From NCBI GenBank assembly GCA_046350055.1, contig JAXMBC010000001.1, positions 5,518,001 through 5,582,000 on the forward strand: a DNA stretch of 64,000 nucleotides, in the 5' to 3' direction. The stretch comes from JAEUIE01 sp046350055 (lineage in GTDB: Bacteria; Planctomycetota; Planctomycetia; Gemmatales; HRBIN36). The notes below the pieces were generated by a model. It was not told the origin of the DNA. It made no database searches and was given only the letters and a program-made list of their open reading frames with translations. The position numbers and the translations under genes are program-made. This document shows positions 1 to 6,897 of the stretch, one piece after another (position 1 is the stretch's first letter; the number at the start of each line of letters is the position of its first letter).

Positions 1-619
1 TCTCGTCGAACATGTCCCGCTGCGTCCGGGTATTGAAGAACCGCCGTTCGAGCAGGCAGACTTTGCTCACGCTGCCACCGGCTCGCAGTTCCAGCACTGC
101 CACCTTGCGTCCGCCCGATTCCACCACATAGAGACCTGTCAGATGCTCCAGCTTCAATCGCTTGGGAATGCTGATGGAGACGCCTTGCCGTGAAAACCAC
201 TGCACCAGTTGCGCCTGGGGCAAGGGCTGCTCCAGCACCAGCGAAGCAATGGGTTGCTTGAATTCGAGTGCTGCGACCTTTTGCGAGAGCTGGGAAAGAT
301 CATACGGCTGCTGCACATACCAGTGCAGGCAGATGGCCAGAAAGAACGCCGCTGCAGCTGCCATGGACCAGTAGAGCGTCTGGGCCCGCTGCTGACTGCG
401 GCGCCGCTGTCGCAACTGCCAGAGGATGTTCCCCGCCAGGTCAGGCGATGGCTCCACCTGGTGCATCGCCCGCCGCAGGAAGGCGTCCAGTTGCTGTTCC
501 TGCTGACAGCTCGCACACTGGCCCACGTGATCCAGCACATCCTGTGGCGCATGGCACTCTGCGGTCGCCTGTTGCGGGCGATGAGTGAGCAGCCATTCGT
601 TGACTTCCTGACAGGTCAT
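1..619 (-). CDS. Zinc-binding anti-sigma factor, C-terminus cut by window edge
   Basis: The open frame reads about 206 codons and runs off the left edge, so the C-terminus is missing. Near the N-terminus it has an HxxxCxxC motif (H31, C35, C38), the signature of zinc-binding anti-sigma (ZAS) proteins. A single hydrophobic segment follows at about residues 82-100, and then a presumably periplasmic sensor part without a recognised domain. The start ATG overlaps the sigma-factor stop as ATGA, which implies translational coupling. By family and context it should hold the upstream ECF sigma factor inactive at the membrane. The signal it senses cannot be told from the sequence. Confidence 0.85.
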   Translation of the reverse strand, partial: MTCQEVNEWLLTHRPQQATAECHAPQDVLDHVGQCASCQQEQQLDAFLRRAMHQVEPSPDLAGNILWQLRQRRRSQQRAQTLYWSMAAAAAFFLAICLHWYVQQPYDLSQLSQKVAALEFKQPIASLVLEQPLPQAQLVQWFSRQGVSISIPKRLKLEHLTGLYVVESGGRKVAVLELRAGGSVSKVCLLERRFFNTRTQRDMFDE

Positions 620-1131
620 TCCTCATGCTCCAGAGTGCGATCGCGGGAGAGAAGTCTGGTTTTGAGAAACCGCTTGGCCCGGGCCAGGCGAGACATCACC
701 GTGCCCAGGGGAATCTTCAGTTGGTCCGCTATCTCCTGATAACTGAATTCCTCAAAGTAGTACAACACCAATACCGCTCGAAAGGTGTCGGGGATCTCCA
801 TCAAGGCCGCTTGCAGTTGCTCCACTTCCACGGGAAGCTCAGCCGCTTCGGCCATGGTGATGTCCTGCTCGACCCACTCGTCCCAGGAGTGAAACCGGGC
901 CTGCCGCCGCCGTCGCTGCTGGAGCAGGAAGGCATTGTGCAGGATGCTGAAGAGCCACGATTTGACCCGCTCCGGCTCCCGCAATTGCGACTGCTTGGCC
1001 TGGGCGGAACAAAACGCCTCCTGCGTCAGGTCTTCCGCATCACTCCGGGAACCCGTCAATCGATAGGCATACCGGAACAACGCGGCATAGTGCAGCGGCA
1101 CCAGTTCATCCCATGGGAGATGTGCCGCCAT
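616..1131 (-). CDS. ECF-family RNA polymerase sigma factor
   Basis: This 171-residue protein has the two-domain sigma-70 ECF layout. Region 2 covers about residues 12-80 and includes a DAEDLTQEAF-type core and a following WLFSILHN stretch. Region 4 covers about residues 110-165 with a YQEIADQLKIPLGTVMSRL helix-turn-helix. It directs RNA polymerase to a small regulon. A GAGG ribosome-binding site lies six bases before the ATG. It is co-transcribed with the zinc anti-sigma factor, overlapping it by four bases. A candidate ECF promoter lies 22-47 bases upstream of its start and is matched on the divergent lipoprotein side, which suggests autoregulation. Confidence 0.93.
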   Translation of the reverse strand: MAAHLPWDELVPLHYAALFRYAYRLTGSRSDAEDLTQEAFCSAQAKQSQLREPERVKSWLFSILHNAFLLQQRRRRQARFHSWDEWVEQDITMAEAAELPVEVEQLQAALMEIPDTFRAVLVLYYFEEFSYQEIADQLKIPLGTVMSRLARAKRFLKTRLLSRDRTLEHEE

Positions 1132-1152
1132 GCGTTGCCTCGATACCCCTAT

Positions 1153-1178
1153 GAAACATTGATGAGGGATTTATTCCC
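1153..1178 (-). promoter_or_regulatory. Candidate ECF promoter of the sigma factor operon
   Basis: Reading towards the sigma gene there is GGGAATAA, 14 bases, then TTTC. The same -35 element with the same spacing and a T(A/T)TC -10 element lies in front of the divergent lipoprotein. The position leaves a leader of about 15 bases before the ATG. It is called from the pairwise match only. Confidence 0.5.
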
Positions 1179-1270
1179 CGATACTGGGTGATGATAGCGA
1201 AATTGCCTGCCATCACGGTCCGCAACACCGTAGCCACCCGCGAAGAAAATGAAAAAAAATCCTGAAACAC

Positions 1271-1296
1271 GGGAATAACCTTGACGGGGTTGTATC
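1271..1296 (+). promoter_or_regulatory. Candidate ECF promoter of the divergent lipoprotein
   Basis: GGGAATAA, 14 bases, then TATC. It matches the element upstream of the ECF sigma gene in -35 sequence, spacing and three of four -10 bases. It would give a leader of roughly 50 bases before the lipoprotein ATG. Confidence 0.5.
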
Positions 1297-1354
1297 AATG
1301 TAAGTGTCGCTGCAGTGGTGCAGCTTAACCCAAGAACAAATACAGGACGAAATC

Positions 1355-1636
1355 ATGACACGATTCTTCGGTCTCTGCCTGGCTGCTGTCGTTGCCGTCA
1401 GCCTTGTAGGCTGCACCCAACCCAAAGCCACTCAATCCTCCAAGGCTGCTGGATCCAAGGTCGAAGGCACCAAGCCTACCGGCCCCAGCAATGCTACCGA
1501 AAAGCCTGCCGAGCTCCCTGCTAACAAGCCCGGTGACAAGCCAGCTGAGAAGCCTGCTGAGAAACCCGCCGAAAAGCCTGCTGACAAGCCCGGCGACAAG
1601 ACTCCTCCCCCCGCTGTCCCCGAAAAGAAGAAATAA
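1355..1636 (+). CDS. Small lipoprotein with Lys-Pro-Ala-Glu repeats
   Basis: This 93-residue precursor has a classic lipoprotein signal, a basic start followed by a hydrophobic stretch and a lipobox ending LVGC at about residue 18. The mature part is almost entirely Lys, Pro, Ala, Glu and Asp in short KPAEKPA/KPGDKPA units, ending in a run of lysines. It is probably an extended, disordered cell-envelope lipoprotein. The chosen ATG has AGGACG upstream and sits directly before the signal; a GTG 51 bases upstream would extend it without purpose. It is divergent from the ECF sigma factor and shares its promoter motif, so it is a likely regulon member. No specific function can be assigned. Confidence 0.8.
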   Translation: MTRFFGLCLAAVVAVSLVGCTQPKATQSSKAAGSKVEGTKPTGPSNATEKPAELPANKPGDKPAEKPAEKPAEKPADKPGDKTPPPAVPEKKK

Positions 1637-1651
1637 CGCGGTATGCGTTTT

Positions 1652-1690
1652 ACCCTGCGTGGTGTTCATGCAGGGTCTGTTTGTTTGTGT
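1652..1690 (+). terminator. Weak candidate terminator after the repeat lipoprotein
   Basis: A seven-base stem (ACCCTGC/GCAGGGT) around an 11-base loop is followed by a T-rich but interrupted tail. It lies 16 bases after the lipoprotein stop. It could attenuate rather than stop transcription into the next small lipoprotein gene. Confidence 0.4.
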
Positions 1691-1716
1691 GTTCCCCTGA
1701 ACGAAGGAAGTTTCCC

Positions 1717-1833
1717 ATGAAGAAGATCGTTGCGATCGCTTTGGTTGTCGTGAGCCTGTGCGCTGTTGGTTGCAGTGGCGATGCCAAGACCCCCAGCAAG
1801 CCTGCTGCTGCTCCTACCGGTGCCGGCAAGTAA
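1717..1833 (+). CDS. Very small lipoprotein, 38 residues
   Basis: This 38-codon gene has a good ribosome-binding site (GAAGGAAG seven bases before the ATG). It begins with a lysine-rich start and a hydrophobic core, then a lipobox ending AVGC at residue 19. Only about 19 residues remain after cleavage, rich in Pro, Ala, Lys and Gly. A strong intrinsic terminator follows 18 bases after the stop, which supports a real transcription unit. The architecture resembles tiny entericidin-like or structural lipoproteins, but similarity cannot be claimed from so short a sequence. It follows another small lipoprotein in the same direction. Confidence 0.75.
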   Translation: MKKIVAIALVVVSLCAVGCSGDAKTPSKPAAAPTGAGK

Positions 1834-1851
1834 TTGCTCCGGATTTCCATC

Positions 1852-1884
1852 AAAGCCGACTTCTTCACCGAAGTCGGCTTTTTT
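1852..1884 (+). terminator. Strong intrinsic terminator
   Basis: A perfect 11-12 bp stem (AAGCCGACTTC with GAAGTCGGCTT) around a six-base loop is followed directly by a T-run. It ends the small-lipoprotein unit and separates it from the deacetylase gene. Confidence 0.92.
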
Positions 1885-1946
1885 CGTTGGTACTCTGCTA
1901 TCCTTGAAGTATCTTCTGGGCGTACAACCTTCTCCGGATCTCGATC

Positions 1947-2890
1947 ATGTCCATCCTGTTCTGTCTTCTGCTGATCGCTCCTGCAAACCTGCCGCGGAGC
2001 CTGTCACCTGGGCGGGAAAACTGGGCTTCCCGGCAGGCAAACGTGTCATCCTGCTCCACGCTGACGATATTGGCATGTGCTACGAAGCCAATGCCTCAGC
2101 CCAGCGCTCCCTCAAAGCAGGCGACTATCAATCCGCCGCTGCCATGGTCCCCTGCCCCTGGTTCAACGAGATGGCGACCTGGTGCATCGAGAACCCGCAG
2201 TACGATGTCGGCCTGCATCTGGCCCTTACCAGCGAATGGAGGTTCTACCGCTGGGGCTCCGTCGCTCCTCGCAACAAGGTCCCAGGCCTCTACGACAAAA
2301 TGGGCTACCTTTACAACGATGTCCGCAGCGTGGTGATGAACGCCAGGGACGAAGAAGTGGAAGCCGAAATCTTCGCCCAGTACGACCGGGCCATTCAGCT
2401 CGGCATGAAGCCCAGTCACATCGATACCCACATGGGTACCCTCTATGCCAAGCCCGCCTTCACCCGTGCCTACCTCAAGCTCGCTGTCGAAAAGAAGGTT
2501 CCCGCCATGGTTATCGAGATGACCCCCTACACCCTCGACAAGTTTCGCAAGCAAGGCTACCCGCTGAACGACGAATTCGTCCAGATGGTCAAGGACTACC
2601 CCATGCCCAAGCTCGACGATTTCCACGGCATCGAATTCGCCAAGACCTACGAGGAGAAGAAAAGCAAGTTCTACACCATGGTCAAAAGCATGAAGCCCGG
2701 CCTCCACGAAGTGATCTACCATCCCTCCATCGACACCCCAGGCCTCAAGAAGATCACCGGCTCCTGGCAGCAGCGCATCTGGGAAGACCGGATGTTCGCC
2801 GACCAGGAAGTGAAGGACTTCCTCAAGTCGGAAGATGTTATCATCACCAACTGGCGTGAACTCATGCAACGCTTCGAGAAAACAAAGTAG
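1947..2890 (+). CDS. ChbG/YdjC-like polysaccharide deacetylase family protein, frame break at the export signal
   Basis: The body matches the YdjC/ChbG family, metal-dependent carbohydrate deacetylases. An early HADDIGM block carries the Asp-Asp metal and catalytic pair, DVGLHLALTSEW supplies a His, and SHIDTHMGT supplies further metal-binding histidines. The conserved part starts near base 2010 in a frame with no convincing ATG after the preceding terminator. The ATG at 1947 lies in another frame and encodes a short hydrophobic stretch (MSILFCLLLIAPA) that looks like the missing secretion signal. One base added between about 1980 and 2010 would join the two. So this is either a frameshifted gene, a sequence error, or a gene starting at a rare TTG near 1911. 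The last codons and TAG lie at the edge of a palindromic repeat. Confidence 0.75.
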
Positions 2891-3187
2891 ACGCAGCGCA
2901 AAGTAGACGCGGCGTCCCGCCGCGTATGCAATCCATCGTACTGGTGCAACTTCCCCCCAAAAAGCCTGCACAACTATGTGCCACCGTGCAACCAGCCGCG
3001 GAGCGGCGCAATGTGAATAGCCGTGGGCGCCAGCCCACGGTCAGCATACCGAACAAATACCAGCCGCAGAGCGGCGACATTTGACCCCAAACGCCAAGGA
3101 GTTGCAAGCGATTTACATCACTTGCAACTCCCTTATTTGCACCAATACACTGCGTTGCATACGCGGCAGGATGCTGCGTCTACTTTG
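2887..3187. repeat. Composite palindromic repeat, copy A (between convergent genes)
   Basis: The outer arms are AAGTAGACGCGGCGTCCCGC and related bases at 2900-2931 and their imperfect inverse at 3155-3187. A first partial copy of the outer unit occurs at 2885-2899. Inside are two copies of an ACCAGCCGC(G/A)GAGCGGCG motif (about 2990 and 3058) and a separate 11 bp hairpin. The arm edges supply the TAG stop codons of both flanking convergent genes. Related copies occur at about 12115 and 60433. Confidence 0.85.
3098..3131. repeat. Perfect 11 bp hairpin inside repeat copy A
   Basis: GGAGTTGCAAG pairs perfectly with CTTGCAACTCC around a 12-base loop. It lacks a clear T-run on either side, so it is not called a terminator. 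It lies between convergent genes, where a bidirectional transcript-end structure would be useful. Confidence 0.6.
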
Positions 3188-4364
3188 CAGCCTTCGCCAG
3201 CGCCTCGGCCTTGTCCGTCTTTTCCCAGCTGAACTCGGCGTTCTCGCGGCCGAAGTGGCCATGAGCAGCGGTGGCCTTGTAAATCGGCCGACGCAGTTGC
3301 AGACTCTCAATAATGCCTTTCGGAGTGAGCTGGAAGTGATCGCGGATGATCTTGATCAGCTTATCCTCACTCAGCCCAGCTGCAATCGTGCCATTGGTGT
3401 TCACCCAGATCGACAGTGGATCGGGATAACCGATGGCATAACTGAGCTGCACTTCGCATTCCTTGGCCAACTTGGCTGCCACCACGTTCTTGGCGATGTA
3501 GCGGGCCACATAGGCAGCCGAGCGATCGACCTTGGTGGGATCCTTGCCGCTGAAGGCGCCGCCACCATGACGACCGCGGCCACCGTAGGTATCGACGATG
3601 ATCTTGCGACCGGTCAGACCGCAGTCGCCGTGCGGACCACCTTCGAGGAAGATGCCGGTGGGATTGATGTGGTAGATGATTTTGTCATGCACCAGGTCAG
3701 GCCGCTCAGCTTTCAGCGTCGGCAGGATCAGCTTCTGGATCAGCTCTTCGCGGGCAGCAGCGGAGAACTTCTTGCTGCCGTCCATCGCCGATTCATCGTG
3801 CTGGGTGCTGAAGACGACGGTGTGAATCTTCACCGGCTTGCTCTGGGCATCGTACTCCACCGTCACCTGGCTCTTGGCATCAGGGCGGAGGAACTTGATC
3901 GCCCCGCTGCGACGCAGTTGAGCGTGGTTCTCGACCAGCCGATGCGACAGATAGATGGGCAGCGGCATCAGGCTTTTGGTTTCATCGCACGCGAAGCCGA
4001 ACATCATGCCCTGGTCGCCTGCACCACCCGTATCGACTCCGACGGAAATATCGGGCGACTGGGAATGGAGCAGATTGTTGACCTTCACCGTCTCAGCCGC
4101 GAAGCCGATGCGGGGATCAACGTAGCCGATTTCTTTGATGGTATCACGGACGAGCTTGTCGACGTTCTCTTTGGTGAGCGGAGCCTTGGTGGTAATTTCA
4201 CCCGCCACAGTGCAGTGATCGGTGGTGACGAGGGTTTCACAAGCCACGCGGCTCATGGGGTCGTGCTGGAGGCAGAAGTCGAGAACGGCATCACTGATCT
4301 GGTCAGCCACCTTATCGGGGTGGCCCATGCTGACGGACTCACTGGTGAAAAGATAATTCGACAC
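3180..4364 (-). CDS. metK: S-adenosylmethionine synthetase
   Basis: The enzyme makes S-adenosylmethionine from methionine and ATP in the cytoplasm. It is 394 residues, the usual length. It shows the N-terminal GHPDK(V)ADQISDAVLD block, the GAGDQGMMFG ATP-binding loop, and the GGGAFSGKDPTKVDRSAAY signature. The residue before GHPDK is Met rather than the Glu commonly seen in Proteobacteria. Two GTG codons compete as the start. The inner one (used here) has GGAGG eight bases upstream, whereas the outer one six bases earlier would be only two bases from it. The gene ends inside repeat copy A, whose arm supplies the TAG stop. I saw no convincing SAM riboswitch fold upstream. Confidence 0.97.
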   Translation of the reverse strand: MSNYLFTSESVSMGHPDKVADQISDAVLDFCLQHDPMSRVACETLVTTDHCTVAGEITTKAPLTKENVDKLVRDTIKEIGYVDPRIGFAAETVKVNNLLHSQSPDISVGVDTGGAGDQGMMFGFACDETKSLMPLPIYLSHRLVENHAQLRRSGAIKFLRPDAKSQVTVEYDAQSKPVKIHTVVFSTQHDESAMDGSKKFSAAAREELIQKLILPTLKAERPDLVHDKIIYHINPTGIFLEGGPHGDCGLTGRKIIVDTYGGRGRHGGGAFSGKDPTKVDRSAAYVARYIAKNVVAAKLAKECEVQLSYAIGYPDPLSIWVNTNGTIAAGLSEDKLIKIIRDHFQLTPKGIIESLQLRRPIYKATAAHGHFGRENAEFSWEKTDKAEALAKAAK

Positions 4365-4596
4365 CGACACTACCTCCGGAGGACAATCACAATGCGGAAC
4401 ATGGAGAGAGCAGAAACGCCTGCTGCATTCAGCTGAAAATTATAGGAATCATCCGGCATGATGTTAGGGGCGAGACGGGATTGTGGCATGGACCATCGAT
4501 TTGCCTCATCACAGTTGAACGACATGCTGTCAGCGGAACTCGCCGCCGGCAACTACAGAGCAAGTACATATGCAAAGGCTCTCTGCGCTTCTTGTT

Positions 4597-4638
4597 GCCT
4601 CTGTGGTTGAACCACCAAGACACAAAGAGCACAGAAGC
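4597..4638. repeat. Short intergenic repeat-like sequence at the 3' end of the glycosyltransferase gene
   Basis: The segment CTCTGTGGTTGAACCACCAA with the following GACACAAAGAGCACAG resembles a sequence I recall as widespread between genes in many bacteria. It contains the palindrome GTGGTTGAACCAC and abuts the glycosyltransferase stop codon. Confidence 0.4.
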
Positions 4639-6386
4639 TAAAACTTGCTCACCATAGGCCCAAAACCCTCCGGCTTCAGCTTCCGCGCCACCGTCACATT
4701 CCACTCGGCAATCACCAGCCCCAACTGGGTCGCCTTTACCACCTGGCTCTTCTCCACCACCTCGAAAGCCGCCCGTATCTGCGGGGTGATATCCCCCACG
4801 ATGATCGCATCACGCCCCACGAACTGCTCCGGATCATGCAGCGGATTGGGCCGCCAGAGGTCATACTGGCTGTGCCGCGAACCACCGACCGGCCCCAGAC
4901 TGTACACCGTAGGCTGGCCCTTCAGATGAAACGCCAACGCTGCAGTATAGCTGTAGTTGGAACCCAGCAGCAACGCTGCCGGTTCTTTGCTGCGTAATCC
5001 ATCCACCGCATCCGCCAGTGTGTCCCAACCCTTCAGCCGGCACGTCGGATCCCAGCGCCGCGGGCTGGTCTCCGGGAAGAACCGGGCATGCAGCGGATAG
5101 AGTACCGCCGTGTCGTGAATGAACAGAGAGAACACAAACCCTGCAATGCAGATGCCCACCGTCCAGCGTCGCCAGGCCCTGCTGCCCCACCGTTCCCAGA
5201 GCATCCATCCAGCCAGCACCAGCCCGGTGATGTACGCTGTGATCGGCCAGTTCGGCTCAATACGGGTCTTGAAGCTGAACACCAGGCAGACCAGCAGCAT
5301 GGGTAGCGCCAGGCACGTCAGAAAGAGTTGCTGCTGTGGGACACCAACCCGAAGCGTTAGCGAGGAAGTACCGGGTGGTGATGGCAAGTCTTCTTGTTGT
5401 TTAGGACTTACAGAGGATCGCGCGGCCCAGCCTCGCTCACGCTTCGGGCTGGTGTACCAATGCCGTACCACCTGCACGAAGCCAATAACCATCAGGAGGA
5501 ACCACAACCCCATCATCAGCGCAGCCTGTGTACCGAAGAACTCCACTGGCCCCAGCCAGCGCAAGCCCGTCGCCTGCTGCCCCGCTGCCTGCGTGCCCAC
5601 ATGCAGAAACGTGACCCAGTGATGATGAGCATTCCACCAGAGAATCGGCCCGCCACCTATCACACCACCTATCAATGCCATCAACCAGAAACCGGGGCGG
5701 AAGAGCTCGCGGCGATGGTCAGGACTCAGCAGCAGAAACAACCCCAGCGACGGCACAAACATCGCCATGTTATGCTTGGCAAGCACACCGACAGCAACAA
5801 TCAAACCCATCGCACTCCACAATAGCAATTGTCTTCTACTAGCTCCTGGCTCCTTGCTACTAGCTTCTACTCTCGGAAACAGCACGACATGCGCCAACAA
5901 AACCGCCCACGTCCAGGCACACGTGTACGGCGCATCAATCGTCATCAGCAACCCGCCCACATGCAGAAACGGTAACGTGTGAGCAGCCAGCAAGGCCATG
6001 AAGGCAAGCCGGGCATCGCGAAAGATGCGATACATCAGCAGATAGATACCCAGCAGTGTGAACGCATTGCACAGAATCGCAGGCAACCTGACCGCTGGCA
6101 TCACATCGCTGCCCCACAGCCAGCAACTGGCCCGGATCAGCCAGGCGACTAGCGGCCCTTTGCTGTAGTAGCACCAGTCCAGCTGCCGCGACCAGTCCCA
6201 GTAATGGGCCTCATCGGTGGACAGGCTGAAGTCAGTCGTGGAGCAAAGGAAGAGCAGCCGCAGTACTGCAACAGTGACAAGTAACACTACGGCTGCAAGG
6301 TGATAGCGAAGCGTAGGTATTGATTGTTGCGCAGCAGCATGCGAGCGGAGAAACGAACGTACCCGGGGTGAAGTACCAATCGACAT
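4638..6386 (-). CDS. GT39-like membrane glycosyltransferase (ArnT/PMT type) with in-frame repeat insertion
   Basis: This 582-residue polytopic membrane protein has an early periplasmic DEAHYWDWS block (about residue 58) followed by a YYSKGPLVAW stretch. Both are hallmarks of the PMT_2 family, which transfers sugars from polyprenyl-phosphate carriers. Many hydrophobic helices follow, with a soluble C-terminal part of about 130 residues. Residues about 311-349 are encoded by a palindromic repeat and read as low-conservation, basic and hydrophilic sequence between two membrane segments; the frame stays open through it. The ATG chosen is the first that clears most of the upstream gene. Substrate and acceptor are unknown. 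Confidence 0.85.
   Translation of the reverse strand: MSIGTSPRVRSFLRSHAAAQQSIPTLRYHLAAVVLLVTVAVLRLLFLCSTTDFSLSTDEAHYWDWSRQLDWCYYSKGPLVAWLIRASCWLWGSDVMPAVRLPAILCNAFTLLGIYLLMYRIFRDARLAFMALLAAHTLPFLHVGGLLMTIDAPYTCAWTWAVLLAHVVLFPRVEASSKEPGASRRQLLLWSAMGLIVAVGVLAKHNMAMFVPSLGLFLLLSPDHRRELFRPGFWLMALIGGVIGGGPILWWNAHHHWVTFLHVGTQAAGQQATGLRWLGPVEFFGTQAALMMGLWFLLMVIGFVQVVRHWYTSPKRERGWAARSSVSPKQQEDLPSPPGTSSLTLRVGVPQQQLFLTCLALPMLLVCLVFSFKTRIEPNWPITAYITGLVLAGWMLWERWGSRAWRRWTVGICIAGFVFSLFIHDTAVLYPLHARFFPETSPRRWDPTCRLKGWDTLADAVDGLRSKEPAALLLGSNYSYTAALAFHLKGQPTVYSLGPVGGSRHSQYDLWRPNPLHDPEQFVGRDAIIVGDITPQIRAAFEVVEKSQVVKATQLGLVIAEWNVTVARKLKPEGFGPMVSKF
5341..5455. repeat. MITE-like inverted repeat inside the glycosyltransferase gene
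   Basis: The 25-base arms at 5341-5365 and 5431-5455 match as inverted repeats at 23 of 25 positions (core CCTCGCTnACGCTTCGGGnTGGTGT). About 65 bases lie between them. A shorter relative of the same family lies at about 62329-62400. The element preserves the host reading frame. Confidence 0.85.
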
Positions 6387-6423
6387 GCATCGCATCCTTG
6401 CGTATTCGGCCACAAACACAGAG

Positions 6424-6897
6424 TTACCCCGCGATATCCCCCACCAGCTTCGCCAGCGCTTCATGCGTCAGCGTGAACGGTATGGCTTTGCGTTCGCTGT
6501 GCACCATCGAACCCTGGTAGCGATGCAGCTCCGCAGCACCGCCCCGGCTCAGGAGTAACTCGTAATAGATACGGGTGCTGTGTTCTGCCACCGGGCTTTC
6601 ACTGCGAAGCAGCGCTTCGCCTCGTTCATCGTCAATCTCGATGGCTGAAAGCTTTTCCATCAGCCCGGTGATCCGCTGCGAGAGTTGAACTGCCTGCTCA
6701 CGCAGGGGCAGCTTCTTCGCCTGCTCCGGGGTCACCCGCAGCATGGAAACCTCGACCGACATGCGATCGAGCTGATGGGCATCCATCTCCAGCGTGGCGG
6801 CGATGGCTGTATCACGTACCAGCAGCCGCTGTGGGAAGCTGCCGGTGGCCTGGAGTTCCTGCAGTGTCTTGAGCAGTGTGTTAGTGCGGGATGTCAT
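6424..6897 (-). CDS. Conserved-looking hypothetical protein downstream of SpoVR
   Basis: This 157-residue, mostly helical, soluble protein has no signal peptide, membrane segment or motif that I recognise. It begins within the last codons of the SpoVR gene, overlapping by 17 bases, and a GGGGG ribosome-binding stretch lies nine bases before the ATG. This fits translational coupling. A second ATG six bases upstream is possible. Its stop lies 37 bases before the glycosyltransferase start, so it may belong to one operon with both neighbours. The function is unknown; the SpoVR coupling is the only clue. Confidence 0.7.
   Translation of the reverse strand: MTSRTNTLLKTLQELQATGSFPQRLLVRDTAIAATLEMDAHQLDRMSVEVSMLRVTPEQAKKLPLREQAVQLSQRITGLMEKLSAIEIDDERGEALLRSESPVAEHSTRIYYELLLSRGGAAELHRYQGSMVHSERKAIPFTLTHEALAKLVGDIAG

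Noticed and set aside
3081..4436. 451-codon open frame opposite metK
   Set aside because: It lies wholly antisense to an unmistakable metK and shows no family motifs; the long frame follows from codon bias of the real gene.
4371..4596. SAM riboswitch before metK
   Set aside because: I searched by eye for the paired stems expected upstream of metK and found none that persist beyond short hairpins.
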